Shown here: positions 27,492-38,330 of the stretch, piece after piece | Numbering within the stretch: the stretch's first letter is position 1 | How the letters are laid out: each line of letters opens with the position of its first letter | Source: Ideonella sp. | Lineage (GTDB): Bacteria; Pseudomonadota; Gammaproteobacteria; Burkholderiales; Burkholderiaceae_C | NCBI GenBank assembly: GCA_015075165.1 | Contig: JABTUY010000004.1 | Span: 496,001 to 560,000 of the forward strand | Length of the DNA stretch: 64,000 nucleotides | Direction of reading: 5' to 3' | The notes under the pieces: generated by a model | What the model saw: the letters and a program-made list of their open reading frames with translations, nothing else | What the model was told of the DNA's origin: nothing | The model's database searches: none | Program-made: the position numbers and the translations under genes

Positions 27492-27770
27492 TCAGCGCGT
27501 CACGCCTTCGCCGCTCAGCGTGCGCCGCAACCAACCGCCGAGCGGTCCGAGCAGCCCGTTCGGGTCTTCGTGGTCACGTTCGCGCAGCAGTCCGCGCTCT
27601 TGCAGCATCTGCAGGAATACGCGTACCTCGAGCTTGGTGGCACCGCTGCTGTCGCACAGGTGTTGGGCCGTGACGAACCGATGGGACATGTCGCTCAGCA
27701 TGCGGCGGTACGCAATGCGCTGATAGGGCGCCGGCAGATCGGGCCAGGCGGTGAGCTTGAACTCTTTCAT
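27492..27770 (-). CDS. Conserved hypothetical protein, possible winged helix
   Basis: 92 residues, no function recognised. The sequence begins MKEFKLTAWPDLPAPYQRIA and continues YRRMLSDMSHRFVTAQHLCD, then GATKLEVRVFLQMLQERGLL, a pattern like a small winged-helix or helix-turn-helix fold (helix, turn, recognition helix). I recall similar short proteins in other Burkholderiales. It is convergent with fdx, three bases from its stop, and divergent from tsaD. Confidence 0.65.
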   Translation of the reverse strand: MKEFKLTAWPDLPAPYQRIAYRRMLSDMSHRFVTAQHLCDSSGATKLEVRVFLQMLQERGLLRERDHEDPNGLLGPLGGWLRRTLSGEGVTR

Positions 27771-27960
27771 GATCCCAACGCGGTTCGATATGGATGCCGT
27801 CTTGTGGTCGACGGCTATGAAGCCAAGGGTAAACCGCCGGCCCCCTTCGAACAAGGGTCGCAGGCAAGCCCACCGGGTATGTCCCGATGCTCGGCCGTGA
27901 TGGAATGCGGCTGCCTCACCAAATGTGGCTCGACGAAACGACTCGATACACTGCCGATCG

Positions 27961-29010
27961 ATGAACGTGCTGGGTGTCGAATCGTCCTGCGACGAGACCG
28001 GAGTTGCGTGGGTCGCGGCGCACGGTGACGAGCCGCCGCGCCTGCTGGCGCAGGCGTTGCACAGCCAGGCTGCCATGCACCGCGACTTCGGCGGCGTGGT
28101 GCCCGAACTGGCGTCGCGCGACCACATCCGCCGTGTGCTGCCGCTGGTGCGGCAGGTGGTGGCCGATGTGGGGCAGACGCTTCACGACCTCGACGCGATC
28201 GCGTACACACGCGGCCCCGGCCTGGCCGGTGCATTGTTGGTCGGCGCGGCCTGCGCGAGCGGGCTGGCCGCGGCATTGCAGCGTCCGGTGTACGGCGTGC
28301 ACCATCTCGAGGGGCATCTGCTGTCGCCGTTCCTGTCGCACGACCCGCCGCAGTTTCCGTTCGTCGCGCTGCTGGTGTCGGGTGGCCACACGCAGTTGAT
28401 GCGGGTCGACGAGGTCGGGCGGTACACGCTGCTGGGCGAGTCGATCGACGATGCAGCGGGCGAGGCCTTCGACAAATCGGCCAAGGTGCTCGGGTTGCCG
28501 TATCCCGGCGGGCCGGCGCTGTCGCGGCTCGCCGATTTCGGCGACGACACGGTGTTCAAGCTGCCGCGGCCGCTGCTGCACAGCGGCGATCTCGAGTTCT
28601 CGTTCGCCGGGTTGAAGACCGCGGTCGCCACGCAGGCGCGCAAGCTCGGGCCCAACGTGTGCGAACAAGACCGGGCGCACCTGGCGGCGGCCACGCAGGC
28701 CGCGATCGTCGAAGTGCTGGTGCACAAGTCGCTGGCCGCGCTGGCCGCCACCGGGCTGTCGCGTCTGGTGGTCGCCGGCGGCGTCAGCGCCAACAGCCGG
28801 TTGCGCGAGCAACTCGACGCGCGCTGCGCGGCGCGGCGCGTGCGGGTGCACTATCCCGAGCTGGCGCTGTGCGGTGACAACGGCGCAATGATCGCGCTAG
28901 CTGCCGCGATGCGTCTGCAGCGCGGCATCGCGACGCCGACGCACGGCTATGCGTTCGACGTGGCGCCGCGCTGGCCGCTGGATCAACTCGCACCAGCGGC
29001 CGCGGGGTGA
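27961..29010 (+). CDS. tsaD: tRNA N6-threonylcarbamoyladenosine transferase TsaD
   Basis: 349 residues. Transfers threonylcarbamoyl to A37 of ANN-decoding tRNAs with TsaB and TsaE. Metal-binding histidines H115 and H119 are in [11 protein letters not shown]; the ASKHA nucleotide motifs are [11 protein letters not shown] at the N-terminus, LVSGGHTQL and [14 protein letters not shown]. The ATG at 27961 was chosen over an upstream start at 27925 because the family begins [13 protein letters not shown]. Confidence 0.96.
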   Translation: MNVLGVESSCDETGVAWVAAHGDEPPRLLAQALHSQAAMHRDFGGVVPELASRDHIRRVLPLVRQVVADVGQTLHDLDAIAYTRGPGLAGALLVGAACASGLAAALQRPVYGVHHLEGHLLSPFLSHDPPQFPFVALLVSGGHTQLMRVDEVGRYTLLGESIDDAAGEAFDKSAKVLGLPYPGGPALSRLADFGDDTVFKLPRPLLHSGDLEFSFAGLKTAVATQARKLGPNVCEQDRAHLAAATQAAIVEVLVHKSLAALAATGLSRLVVAGGVSANSRLREQLDARCAARRVRVHYPELALCGDNGAMIALAAAMRLQRGIATPTHGYAFDVAPRWPLDQLAPAAAG

Positions 29011-29017
29011 CGCTCGG

Positions 29018-29461
29018 TCAGTTGACCGCGATGCGCGCCGTGATGGCTGCCTTGCGCTTGCCCAGCTCGAGCTTCAGCACGCCGTGTTCGAGCCGCGCAC
29101 TCGAATGCTCCTGGTCGACCTCGACCGGCAATGCGAAGCTGCGCGCGAAGCTCGACTCGGCACGCTCGCTGTACAGCACGCGGTCGCCGTCCTTGCGCTC
29201 GTGGGTCTTCGTCGTGCGGGCCGTGATGCTCACGCGGCGCCCGTCGACCGACACCTCGATGTCGTCCTTGGCCACGCCCGGCAGGTCGAGCGTCACTGTG
29301 TATGCTCGATCGGATTCGGCGACGTCCAGCGCCGGGCTGCGCGCCACACCGCTGTGCGCCGCCGTGTTCGGCGCGAGCCGGCGCTCGAAGGGTTCGTCGA
29401 ACCAGCGATCGAGACCGCGGGTCCAGGCGGTGGCGCGATGGGTCAAAGGAACCAGGAACAT
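29018..29461 (-). CDS. Small heat shock protein, Hsp20 family
   Basis: 147 residues. ATP-independent holdase. The alpha-crystallin domain spans about 50-147, with LDLPGVAKDDIEVSVDGRR and FARSFALPVEVDQEHSSARL, then HGVLKLELGK. A short C-terminal ITARIAVN may serve as the I-x-V tail for assembly. GGAGG five bases before the ATG at 29461 supports this start. Upstream is a possible sigma-32 promoter. Confidence 0.9.
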   Translation of the reverse strand: MFLVPLTHRATAWTRGLDRWFDEPFERRLAPNTAAHSGVARSPALDVAESDRAYTVTLDLPGVAKDDIEVSVDGRRVSITARTTKTHERKDGDRVLYSERAESSFARSFALPVEVDQEHSSARLEHGVLKLELGKRKAAITARIAVN

Positions 29462-29533
29462 GTGTACCTCCATTGAGTTCAAGCCGAGTGGCCTGCGGGC
29501 GTGCTGCACGCAGGGCCGTCGCCCATGCATCCG

Positions 29534-29561
29534 AATTGGCTGCGCCCGCGCGGATTTCAAG
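29534..29561 (-). promoter_or_regulatory. Possible sigma-32 heat-shock promoter of hsp20
   Basis: Read on the minus strand: CTTGAAA at 29561-29555, a 15-base spacer, then CCAATT at 29539-29534. The -35 matches the heat-shock consensus well and the -10 partly. The start would be about 65 bases before the hsp20 ATG. Confidence 0.4.
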
Positions 29562-29607
29562 GCCCTGTGCGCGGGTCCGGCGACCGCAGGCACGGCATCG
29601 GCGCCGC

Positions 29608-30849
29608 GTGGAGACCGCCGTGCGTGAGACCGTGCTGACGATGATGAGCTCGCGCATTCGCGAGGTGGCCAATGCCGCGCTCGGCAACCCCGACGTGCTC
29701 GCCTTCTGGTTCGGCGAGAGCGACGAGGTCACGCCGCTGGCGGTGCGCGAGGCGGCGATGCGCTCGCTCGAGCGCGGCGAAACCTTCTATGGCCACAACC
29801 TCGGCCTGGCGGAGCTGCGCGCGGCGCTGGCGCGCTACACGGCCGGACTCCATGCGGGCGCCTACGACGAGCGCATCGCGGTGACCAGTTCCGGGGTGAA
29901 TGCCCTGATGCTGGCCACGCAACTGCTGGTCGGCGCCGGCGACGACGTGGTGGCCGTGGTGCCGGTGTGGCCCAACCTGACGCAGCAGCCGACCGTGATG
30001 GGCGCGCAGGTGCGGCGCGTGGCACTGCGGCCCGATGCACAGGGAACCTGGCGCCTCGACCTGCAGGCGATGATCGACGCGATCGGCCCGCGCACGAAGG
30101 TGGCGCTGGTCAACTCGCCGAACAACCCCACCGGCTGGACGCTGCAGCCGCACGAGCAGCGCGCACTGCTGGCGCATTGCCGCCGCACCGGCACGTGGCT
30201 GGTCGCCGACGAGGTCTACGAGCGCATGTGGTTCGGCGGCGGTGCGACCGTCGCCGAGCCGCCTCGAGACGGTCGTTCCCCTCGGGGGACGCGAGCCGAA
30301 GGCGAGTCGGGAGAGTCCCGAACGGCGCCGAGCTTTCTCGACGTCGCGCAACCCGACGATCGCCTGATCGTCGTGCACAGCTTCTCGAAGAGCTTCCTGA
30401 TGACCGGCTGGCGCCTGGGCTGGATGGTGGTGCCCGATGCGCGTGTGCTGGCCCAGATCGGCAAGCTGATCGAGTTCAACACCTCGTGCGCACCGGAGTT
30501 CGTGCAGCACGGCGGCATGGCCGCGCTGGCGCTGGGCGATGCGTTCGTCGATGCGCTGGCGCGGCGGCTGCGCGCCTGTCGCGATCGCCTGCTCGGCCAC
30601 CTGCGCGAACTGCCGGGGGTGACCGTGGCCGTGCCGCCGGGCGGTCTCTATGCCTTCCTGAAGGTCGACGGTCAGGCCGATTCGCTGGCGTTCGCGCAGC
30701 GACTGTTGGCCGAACACGGTCTGGGCCTGGCGCCGGGTATCGCGTTCGGGCCCGAGGGCGAGGGCTGGCTGCGCTGGTGTTTCGCGTCGCGCGACCCCGA
30801 GCGGCTCGACCGCGGCGTGCAGCGCCTGGCCCAGGCGCTGCGGCTATAA
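29608..30849 (+). CDS. Pyridoxal phosphate-dependent aminotransferase
   Basis: 413 residues, class I/II aminotransferase. Cofactor features: GHNLGLAELRAALARY, SSGVNALMLATQLLV, NSPNNPTGWTLQPHEQ, DEVYERMWF, and the PLP lysine in VVHSFSKSFLMTGWRLG. Amino donor unknown; alanine- or aromatic-type activity is possible. GTG at 29608 is proposed because homologous N-termini begin near ETRDAV; the ATG at 29638 region is an alternative. After DEVYERMWFGG there is an extra segment of about 24 residues rich in Arg, Gly and Glu, encoded by a palindromic DNA insertion. A TATAAT overlaps the stop codon and serves rpsO. Confidence 0.85.
   Translation: METAVRETVLTMMSSRIREVANAALGNPDVLAFWFGESDEVTPLAVREAAMRSLERGETFYGHNLGLAELRAALARYTAGLHAGAYDERIAVTSSGVNALMLATQLLVGAGDDVVAVVPVWPNLTQQPTVMGAQVRRVALRPDAQGTWRLDLQAMIDAIGPRTKVALVNSPNNPTGWTLQPHEQRALLAHCRRTGTWLVADEVYERMWFGGGATVAEPPRDGRSPRGTRAEGESGESRTAPSFLDVAQPDDRLIVVHSFSKSFLMTGWRLGWMVVPDARVLAQIGKLIEFNTSCAPEFVQHGGMAALALGDAFVDALARRLRACRDRLLGHLRELPGVTVAVPPGGLYAFLKVDGQADSLAFAQRLLAEHGLGLAPGIAFGPEGEGWLRWCFASRDPERLDRGVQRLAQALRL
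30264..30335 (+). repeat. Palindromic element inserted in-frame in aminotransferase gene
   Basis: About 72 bases containing CCCCTCGGGG (30278-30287), a GCC/GGC mini-hairpin and TCGGGA-GAG-TCCCGA (30307-30321). It resembles the short GC-rich palindromic repeats scattered in Burkholderiales genomes. Here it lies inside a coding sequence and keeps the frame, adding EPPRDGRSPRGTRAEGESGE and a few more residues. Confidence 0.65.
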
Positions 30850-30850
30850 T
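30845..30850 (+). promoter_or_regulatory. -10 element of the rpsO promoter
   Basis: Perfect TATAAT overlapping the stop codon of the aminotransferase gene, about 150 bases before rpsO. The -35 region is poor. The long leader is in keeping with autoregulation by S15 in other bacteria. Confidence 0.55.
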
Positions 30851-31001
30851 CGCCGGTCGTCCAGCGGGGGTTGCATCGAGCAGCACCGGCCGGGCCGCCA
30901 GCACGGCGTGGGTCGGTTTCACCCGCGACCGCAAGTGAAAGCGGAAACCGCTCCCAAGGCCGGCAGGGCCTGGGCGGTTCCCCGTCCCGAGGAAATCGTC
31001 C

Positions 31002-31271
31002 ATGACCATGTCCACTGCCAGCAAGGCCGAGATCGTCAAGTCCAACGCGCGCGGCGCGGGCGACACCGGCTCCCCCGAGGTTCAGGTCGCGTTGCTGACG
31101 GCGCGCATCAACGAACTGACCCCGCATTTCAAAGCCCACCTGAAGGACCATCACGGTCGGCGCGGCCTGCTCAGGATGGTGAGCCGCCGCCGCAAGCTGC
31201 TGGACTACCTGAAGGACAACGACGCCGATCGCTACACGGCGTTGATCCAGAAACTCGGCCTGCGCAAGTAG
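31002..31271 (+). CDS. rpsO: 30S ribosomal protein S15
   Basis: 89 residues, full length. Binds the three-way junction of 16S rRNA early in 30S assembly. The segments [20 protein letters not shown] and [20 protein letters not shown] are diagnostic. Two in-frame ATGs (31002, 31008) are possible starts. GAGGAAAT precedes by about ten bases. It is followed by pnp, the standard proteobacterial order. Confidence 0.97.
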   Translation: MTMSTASKAEIVKSNARGAGDTGSPEVQVALLTARINELTPHFKAHLKDHHGRRGLLRMVSRRRKLLDYLKDNDADRYTALIQKLGLRK

Positions 31272-31350
31272 GCAGGCCCTTCGTCCGCCGCGCGGCCTGC
31301 GTTGCGCGGCGAATCCAGGAGCGAGGCATCCATCTTGGCGCTGCTGTGTC

Positions 31351-31387
31351 ATTCCAGCGAGGCTCGGTCTGCGAGCCGCGCTGGAAT
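31351..31387 (+). promoter_or_regulatory. Long hairpin in rpsO-pnp leader, likely RNase III target
   Basis: ATTCCAGCG pairs with CGCTGGAAT and inside them GGCTCG pairs with CGAGCC around a GTCTG loop, with one mismatched pair between. This lies about 110 bases before pnp. In E. coli a long hairpin in the same place is cut by RNase III and lets PNPase repress its own mRNA. The structure is visible; the regulation is inferred. Confidence 0.6.
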
Positions 31388-31494
31388 GGCATCGCGCTGT
31401 CGTGCCCACGTTCCCGGTTTGCATGCGGCCGCATCGCGCATGCGTGGGGCGCACGGCCCGCACCGTGACCCCGACTGAGACTGGAGACCACAGC

Positions 31495-33747
<2,253 letters not shown>

Positions 33748-33768
33748 GCTCTTGCGGCGCGGCGTGCG

Positions 33769-34755
33769 ATGAAGGCGATCGAGATCAAGGGCTTCGGTGC
33801 GCCCGAGGTCCTGCAACTCGCCGAGCGGCCCGATCCGGTGCCCGGCGCCGGCGAGATGCTGGTGCGCGTCAGCGCCGCCGGCGTCAACCGGCCCGACGTG
33901 CTGCAGCGCAAGGGCGCCTACGCGCCGCCGCCTGGTGCATCTGATCTGCCCGGGCTGGAGTTCGCCGGCACGATCGTCGGCGGCGACGCCGCGGCGATGG
34001 CGCAGGCCGGCTTCGCCGTCGGCGATCGCGTCTGCGCGCTGGTGGCCGGTGGCGGCTATGCGCAGCTCGCGGTGGCGCCGATCGCGCAGTGCCTGCCGGT
34101 GCCCAAGGGCCTCAGTGACATCGAGGCCGGCGGCCTGCCCGAGACCTTCTTCACCGTCTGGAGCAACGTGTTCGATCGCGGCCGCCTGCAGCGCGGCGAG
34201 ACGCTGCTGGTGCAAGGCGGCACCAGCGGCATCGGCGTCACCGCGATCCAGCTCGGCAAGGCATTTGGCGCCCGCGTGATCGCCACCGCTGGCAGCGCCG
34301 ACAAGTGCCAGGCCTGCGTGGCGATCGGCGCCGATGCGGCCATCGACTACAAGCAGCAGGATTTCGTCGAGGAGACCCGGCGCCTCACCGGCGGGCGCGG
34401 CGCCGACGTGGTGCTCGACATGGTGGCTGGCGACTACGTGGCACGCGAGGTCAAGTGCCTGGCCGACGACGGCCGCATCGTGATCATCGCGGTGCAAGGC
34501 GGCGTCAAGAGCGAGTTCAACGCCGGCGACGTGCTGCGCCGCCGACTGACGATTACCGGCTCGACACTGCGGCCGCGGCCGCTGGCGTTCAAGGCGGCGA
34601 TCGCGGCCGCGCTGCGCGCACAGGTGTGGCCGCTGCTCGAGGCCGGCCAGGTCAAGCCGATCGTGCACCGGGTGTTCGATGCCGCCGACGCGGCGCAGGC
34701 GCATGCGCTCATGGAGTCGGGCACGCACGTCGGCAAGATCATGCTGCGCTGGTGA
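33769..34755 (+). CDS. NAD(P)H-quinone oxidoreductase, zeta-crystallin/PIG3 type
   Basis: 328 residues of the zinc-independent MDR family. [19 protein letters not shown] is the quinone-oxidoreductase signature and [20 protein letters not shown] the NADPH-binding turn. No catalytic or structural zinc cysteines are seen. It probably reduces quinones by one or two electrons. It sits between pnp and tpiA on the same strand, 21 bases after pnp, an order common in Burkholderiales. Confidence 0.9.
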   Translation: MKAIEIKGFGAPEVLQLAERPDPVPGAGEMLVRVSAAGVNRPDVLQRKGAYAPPPGASDLPGLEFAGTIVGGDAAAMAQAGFAVGDRVCALVAGGGYAQLAVAPIAQCLPVPKGLSDIEAGGLPETFFTVWSNVFDRGRLQRGETLLVQGGTSGIGVTAIQLGKAFGARVIATAGSADKCQACVAIGADAAIDYKQQDFVEETRRLTGGRGADVVLDMVAGDYVAREVKCLADDGRIVIIAVQGGVKSEFNAGDVLRRRLTITGSTLRPRPLAFKAAIAAALRAQVWPLLEAGQVKPIVHRVFDAADAAQAHALMESGTHVGKIMLRW

Positions 34756-34790
34756 GCGGCGGGGTCGAGGCGAGGAAGGACGAACAACGC

Positions 34791-35531
34791 ATGCGACGCA
34801 AGCTGGTGGTGGGCAACTGGAAGATGCACGGCAGCCGCGCGGCCAACGAGCCGCTGCTGGCGGCGATTGCGCAGGCGCGCCCGTTCGGTTGCGACGTGGC
34901 GGTGTGCGCGCCGTTCCCCTACCTGTCGGAGGTGGCGCTGGCCTGGGCCGGCGGCGACCTGCGCTGGGGTGCGCAGGACGTGTCGGTGCACGAGCAGGGC
35001 GCGTACACCGGCGAGGTGTCGGCGGCGATGCTGGCCGAGTTCGGTTGCCGCTACGCGATCGTCGGTCACTCCGAGCGCCGGCAGTACCACCACGAGAGCG
35101 ACCAGCTTGTGGCCGACAAGGCCAAGGCGGCGTTGGCGCGCGGCGTGACACCGATCGTCTGCGTCGGCGAGAGTCTGGCGCAGCGTGAGGCCGGCGAGAC
35201 CGACGCGGTGGTCAAGCGCCAGCTGTCGGCGGTGATCCACACGCTGGCGCATTGCGCCGGCGAGATGGTGGTGGCCTACGAGCCGGTGTGGGCGATCGGC
35301 ACCGGCCGCACCGCCACGCCCGAGCAGGCGCAGGCGGTGCACGCGCTGCTGCGCGCGCAGCTGCAGGCGGCCACGCCGCACGCGTCGCGCATGAAGCTAC
35401 TCTACGGCGGCAGCGTGAAGGCCGACAACGCGCGCACGCTGTTCGCGCAGCCCGACATCGATGGTGGCCTGATCGGCGGCGCATCGTTGAAGGCCGACGA
35501 CTTCATCGCCATCTGCCGCGCCGCCGGCTGA
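34791..35531 (+). CDS. tpiA: Triosephosphate isomerase
   Basis: 246 residues. Interconverts dihydroxyacetone phosphate and glyceraldehyde 3-phosphate. All active-site motifs are present: GNWKMHG with the catalytic lysine, [11 protein letters not shown] with the histidine, [17 protein letters not shown] with the glutamate and flexible loop, and [11 protein letters not shown] for phosphate binding. GAGGAAGGA lies about twelve bases before the ATG. Confidence 0.97.
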   Translation: MRRKLVVGNWKMHGSRAANEPLLAAIAQARPFGCDVAVCAPFPYLSEVALAWAGGDLRWGAQDVSVHEQGAYTGEVSAAMLAEFGCRYAIVGHSERRQYHHESDQLVADKAKAALARGVTPIVCVGESLAQREAGETDAVVKRQLSAVIHTLAHCAGEMVVAYEPVWAIGTGRTATPEQAQAVHALLRAQLQAATPHASRMKLLYGGSVKADNARTLFAQPDIDGGLIGGASLKADDFIAICRAAG

Positions 35532-35566
35532 TGGCGGCGCGCGCGATCACGAAAGCAGAACAACCC

Positions 35567-36037
35567 ATGAATCTGTTGAGCAATCTCGTGCTGGTCGTGC
35601 AGATCCTGTCTGCCGTGGTGATGATCGGCCTGGTGCTGATCCAGCACGGCAAGGGCGCCGACATGGGCGCCTCGTTCGGCAGCGGCGCGTCGGGCAGCCT
35701 GTTCGGCGCCACCGGGAGCGCGAACTTCTTGTCGCGTTCCACCGCCGTGTGCGCGGCGCTGTTCTTCGTCAGCACGCTGGCGCTCGCGCTGATGGCCGCC
35801 GGCGGCAAGTCCAATCTCGGTGGCAACACGGTGCTCGATCGGCCCGCGGCGGCGAGCGCGCCGGCTGGCGCGTCGGCGCCGGTGATCCCGGGGGCGGTGA
35901 TTCCGGGTGCGGCAAGCGCGCCGCTCGTGCCGGCCACACCGGCAGCGGCCACGAAGCCGACGCTGCCATCGACGGGCTCGACCGTGCCGTCGACCACCAC
36001 GGTGCCGGCGGTGCCGTCGACACCGGCGTCGCGCTGA
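35567..36037 (+). CDS. secG: Protein translocase subunit SecG
   Basis: 156 residues. Small membrane subunit of the SecYEG channel. Two helices (NLVLVVQILSAVVMIGLVLI and a second at STAVCAALFFVSTLALALMA) flank the conserved QHGKGADMGASFGSGASGS loop. The C-terminus after residue 85 is a Pro/Ala/Thr-rich tail of about 70 residues, longer than in E. coli SecG (110 in total). It follows tpiA by 35 bases and precedes tRNA-Leu, as in many proteobacteria. Confidence 0.95.
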   Translation: MNLLSNLVLVVQILSAVVMIGLVLIQHGKGADMGASFGSGASGSLFGATGSANFLSRSTAVCAALFFVSTLALALMAAGGKSNLGGNTVLDRPAAASAPAGASAPVIPGAVIPGAASAPLVPATPAAATKPTLPSTGSTVPSTTTVPAVPSTPASR

Positions 36038-36137
36038 TCGGGCGCGACGCCACTCGCACCCGTTTCTTCGCTGCGGCTTGCGCGGGCGCAAGGCGATCGC
36101 GTGTCGCCGCGACAACGGCCGTGCAGGCGAAAGCCAG

Positions 36138-36143
36138 TAGAAT
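36138..36143 (+). promoter_or_regulatory. Possible -10 element for tRNA-Leu
   Basis: TAGAAT about 75 bases before the tRNA, with a weak -35 region. A strong hairpin (CGAAGGCTT/AAGCCTTCG, 36157-36181) lies between it and the tRNA and could be processed off a precursor or could end secG transcription. Confidence 0.4.
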
Positions 36144-36216
36144 TGTTGGCTGTTCGCGAAGGCTTGGCCTCGAAGCCTTCGTTCGGTCGAAACGGGTTTC
36201 GCAAGCCTGCTGCCGT

Positions 36217-36301
36217 GCCGACGTGGTGAAATTGGTAGACACGCTATCTTGAGGGGGTAGTGGCGAAAGCTGTGCGAGTTCGAGTCTCGCCGTCGGCACC
36301 A
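36217..36301 (+). tRNA. tRNA-Leu (anticodon GAG)
   Basis: 85 bases including an encoded CCA. The acceptor GCCGACG pairs with CGTCGGC; the anticodon stem CTATC/GGTAG encloses TTGAGGG with GAG at 36251-36253, reading CUC and CUU. A long variable arm typical of class II tRNA-Leu follows, then GAGTTCGAGTCTC for the T arm. Type and anticodon are clear. Confidence 0.95.
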
Positions 36302-36390
36302 CCAACGTTGCGTCAACCTGGAGGTCGGATTTCCAACCGCTTCGCGTACAGCCGCTGACCCATGGACCTCGCAGCGCGCGCCTGGGGTTT

Positions 36391-36540
36391 TTGCGCAATC
36401 AATTGCTGCGCATGGAGTACGAGGATGCGCTCGGCCAGCGCACCGAAATCCGCTTCAGCGGCTGGAAGCGCAATCCGGCCTTCGCCGCCGGCACCTTCGT
36501 CTTCACGCCGCCGGCGGGCGTGGACGTGATTGGCGGGTAG
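36391..36540 (+). pseudogene. lolA: Orphan 3' fragment of lolA
   Basis: About 50 codons in one frame ending at TAG: the segment LRMEYEDALGQRTEIRFSGW is followed by KRNPAFAAGTFVFTPPAGVD and VIGG. This is the C-terminal end of the periplasmic lipoprotein carrier LolA; the FTPP-G-DVIG ending is characteristic. The N-terminal three quarters of the protein are absent upstream, where the sequence runs into the tRNA-Leu region. It therefore looks like a residue of a duplication, insertion or deletion beside the tRNA, not a working gene. The family call rests on the C-terminal motif alone. Confidence 0.65.
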
Positions 36541-36674
36541 CGCGACGTTCACCGCCCGCGCGCAGTCGTGCTGGATGCGAACCGTTCTCGACTATAGCCA
36601 CGGGAAGTGCGCGCGAATCGCTGGCGCTGCGTGAAAACGCGACCCGGGTCTGGCCGCGGCCGCATCGCGGCGGG

Positions 36675-36680
36675 TAGAAT
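36675..36680 (+). promoter_or_regulatory. Predicted -10 element of the nuo operon
   Basis: TAGAAT 61 bases before the nuoA start, in the only sizeable noncoding stretch ahead of the operon. The -35 match is poor. Confidence 0.45.
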
Positions 36681-36740
36681 GTGCGGCTGTCGGTCGACGA
36701 CTTCGTGTCGTCGGGATCCTCCACAACGCATGAGGCGAGC

Positions 36741-37097
36741 GTGCTGGCCGAGTATCTGCCCCCCCTGCTGTTCCTGATCGTCGCCGCCGGCATCGGCATC
36801 GTGCTGATCATCGTCGGCAATGTGCTGGGCCCGACGCGGCCATCGGCGGAGAAGCTGTCTCCATACGAATGCGGCTTCGATGCGTTCGAGAACGCGCGTA
36901 TGCCGTTCGACGTGCGCTACTACCTGATCGCGATCCTGTTCATCGTCTTTGATCTGGAAATCGCGTTCGTGTTTCCTTGGGCGGTGGTGTTCCGTGAGCT
37001 GGGAATGTTCGGCCTGATCGAAATGGGCACCTTCCTCGCGCTGCTGGTGATCGGTTTCGCGTACGTGTGGAAGCGCGGCGCGCTGGAGTGGGAATGA
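36741..37097 (+). CDS. nuoA: NADH-quinone oxidoreductase subunit A
   Basis: 118 residues, three membrane helices. Complex I membrane subunit near the quinone site. Diagnostic [20 protein letters not shown] loop is complete and [12 protein letters not shown] follows. GTG at 36741 gives the family N-terminus [12 protein letters not shown]. The gene overlaps nuoB by four bases and opens the 14-gene nuo operon. Confidence 0.95.
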   Translation: MLAEYLPPLLFLIVAAGIGIVLIIVGNVLGPTRPSAEKLSPYECGFDAFENARMPFDVRYYLIAILFIVFDLEIAFVFPWAVVFRELGMFGLIEMGTFLALLVIGFAYVWKRGALEWE

Positions 37098-37654
37098 GCA
37101 ATATCGTCCGATCAGTACTGGAAGCCGCCAGCAACCCGCTGCCGGAAGGGCGGCTGGACGACATCCTGCGGCCCGAAGGCGACAATCCGCTGCTGCAGAA
37201 CGGCTTCGTCACCACCAGCATGGACGCGCTGTGGAACTGGGCGCGCACCGGCTCGATGTGGCCGATGACTTTCGGTCTGGCCTGCTGCGCGGTGGAGATG
37301 ATGCACGCCGGCGCGGCGCGCCTGGACCTCGACCGCTACGGCGTGGTGTTCCGCCCGTCGCCGCGCCAGTCCGACGTGATGATCGTGGCCGGCACGCTGT
37401 GCAACAAGATGGCGCCGGCGCTGCGCAAGGTGTACGACCAGATGGCCGAGCCGCGCTGGGTGCTCAGCATGGGGTCGTGCGCCAACGGCGGTGGCTATTA
37501 CCACTACAGCTACTCGGTCGTGCGCGGCTGCGACCGCATCGTGCCGGTCGACGTCTACGTGCCCGGCTGTCCGCCGACTGCCGAGGCGCTGCTGTACGGC
37601 ATCTTGCAGTTGCAGGCCAAGATCCGGCGCGAGAACACCATCGCCCGGGCATGA
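37094..37654 (+). CDS. nuoB: NADH-quinone oxidoreductase subunit B
   Basis: 186 residues. Carries cluster N2, the last iron-sulfur centre before quinone. The four ligands appear in [14 protein letters not shown] (adjacent cysteines), [16 protein letters not shown] and [15 protein letters not shown]. The ATG overlaps the nuoA stop (ATGA). Confidence 0.97.
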   Translation: MSNIVRSVLEAASNPLPEGRLDDILRPEGDNPLLQNGFVTTSMDALWNWARTGSMWPMTFGLACCAVEMMHAGAARLDLDRYGVVFRPSPRQSDVMIVAGTLCNKMAPALRKVYDQMAEPRWVLSMGSCANGGGYYHYSYSVVRGCDRIVPVDVYVPGCPPTAEALLYGILQLQAKIRRENTIARA

Positions 37655-37655
37655 G

Positions 37656-38252
37656 ATGACGCGCCTCGATCAACTGCACTCCGCGCTCGAAACCACGTTC
37701 GGCGAGCAGCTCAAGTCGTTGCGGCGCGACCGTGGCGAGCTCACGGCCACCGTGGCACCGCAGCACTACCTGAAGGTGGCGCAGCGCCTGCGCGACGAGC
37801 CGGCGCTCAAGTTCGAGCAACTGGTCGACCTGTGCGGCGTCGACTACTCCAGCTACCGCAACGAGCCGTGGGAGGGCGCGCGTTACTGCGTGGTGCTGCA
37901 CCTGCTGTCGATCACCCACAACTGGCGTCTGCGCCTGAAGGTGTTCGCGGCCGACGACGACGTGCCGATGGTGCCGTCGGTCACGCCGATCTGGGGCAGC
38001 GCCAACTGGTTCGAGCGCGAGGCGTTCGATCTCTTCGGCGTCGTCTTCGAGGGCCACGAAGACCTGCGCCGCATCCTCACCGACTACGGCTTCATCGGCC
38101 ACCCGATGCGCAAGGATTTTCCGGTCTCGGGCCATGTCGAGATGCGCTACGACGCCGAGAGCAAGCGCGTGGTCTACCAGCCGGTGACGATCGAGCCGCG
38201 CGAGGTCACGCCGCGCGTGGTGCGCGAAGAAAAATACGGCGGTGGGCTATGA
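37656..38252 (+). CDS. nuoC: NADH-quinone oxidoreductase subunit C
   Basis: 198 residues. Peripheral-arm subunit at the quinone-reducing module, here separate from nuoD, unlike the NuoCD fusion of E. coli. The motif [22 protein letters not shown] is diagnostic, with [16 protein letters not shown] after it. Start ATG at 37656 is directly after the nuoB stop. Confidence 0.96.
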   Translation: MTRLDQLHSALETTFGEQLKSLRRDRGELTATVAPQHYLKVAQRLRDEPALKFEQLVDLCGVDYSSYRNEPWEGARYCVVLHLLSITHNWRLRLKVFAADDDVPMVPSVTPIWGSANWFEREAFDLFGVVFEGHEDLRRILTDYGFIGHPMRKDFPVSGHVEMRYDAESKRVVYQPVTIEPREVTPRVVREEKYGGGL

Positions 38253-38330
38253 GGGCGCGGGGGCATCTCGGCGGCAACTTCGGCTGCGACCGCGCGCTGC
38301 GCGGCTTGCTGCCTGCGGCGGGGGCTGCCA

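Noticed and set aside
36302-36740. Integrated element at tRNA-Leu
   Set aside because: No integrase gene and no second copy of the tRNA end were found nearby; only the lolA fragment hints at past events.
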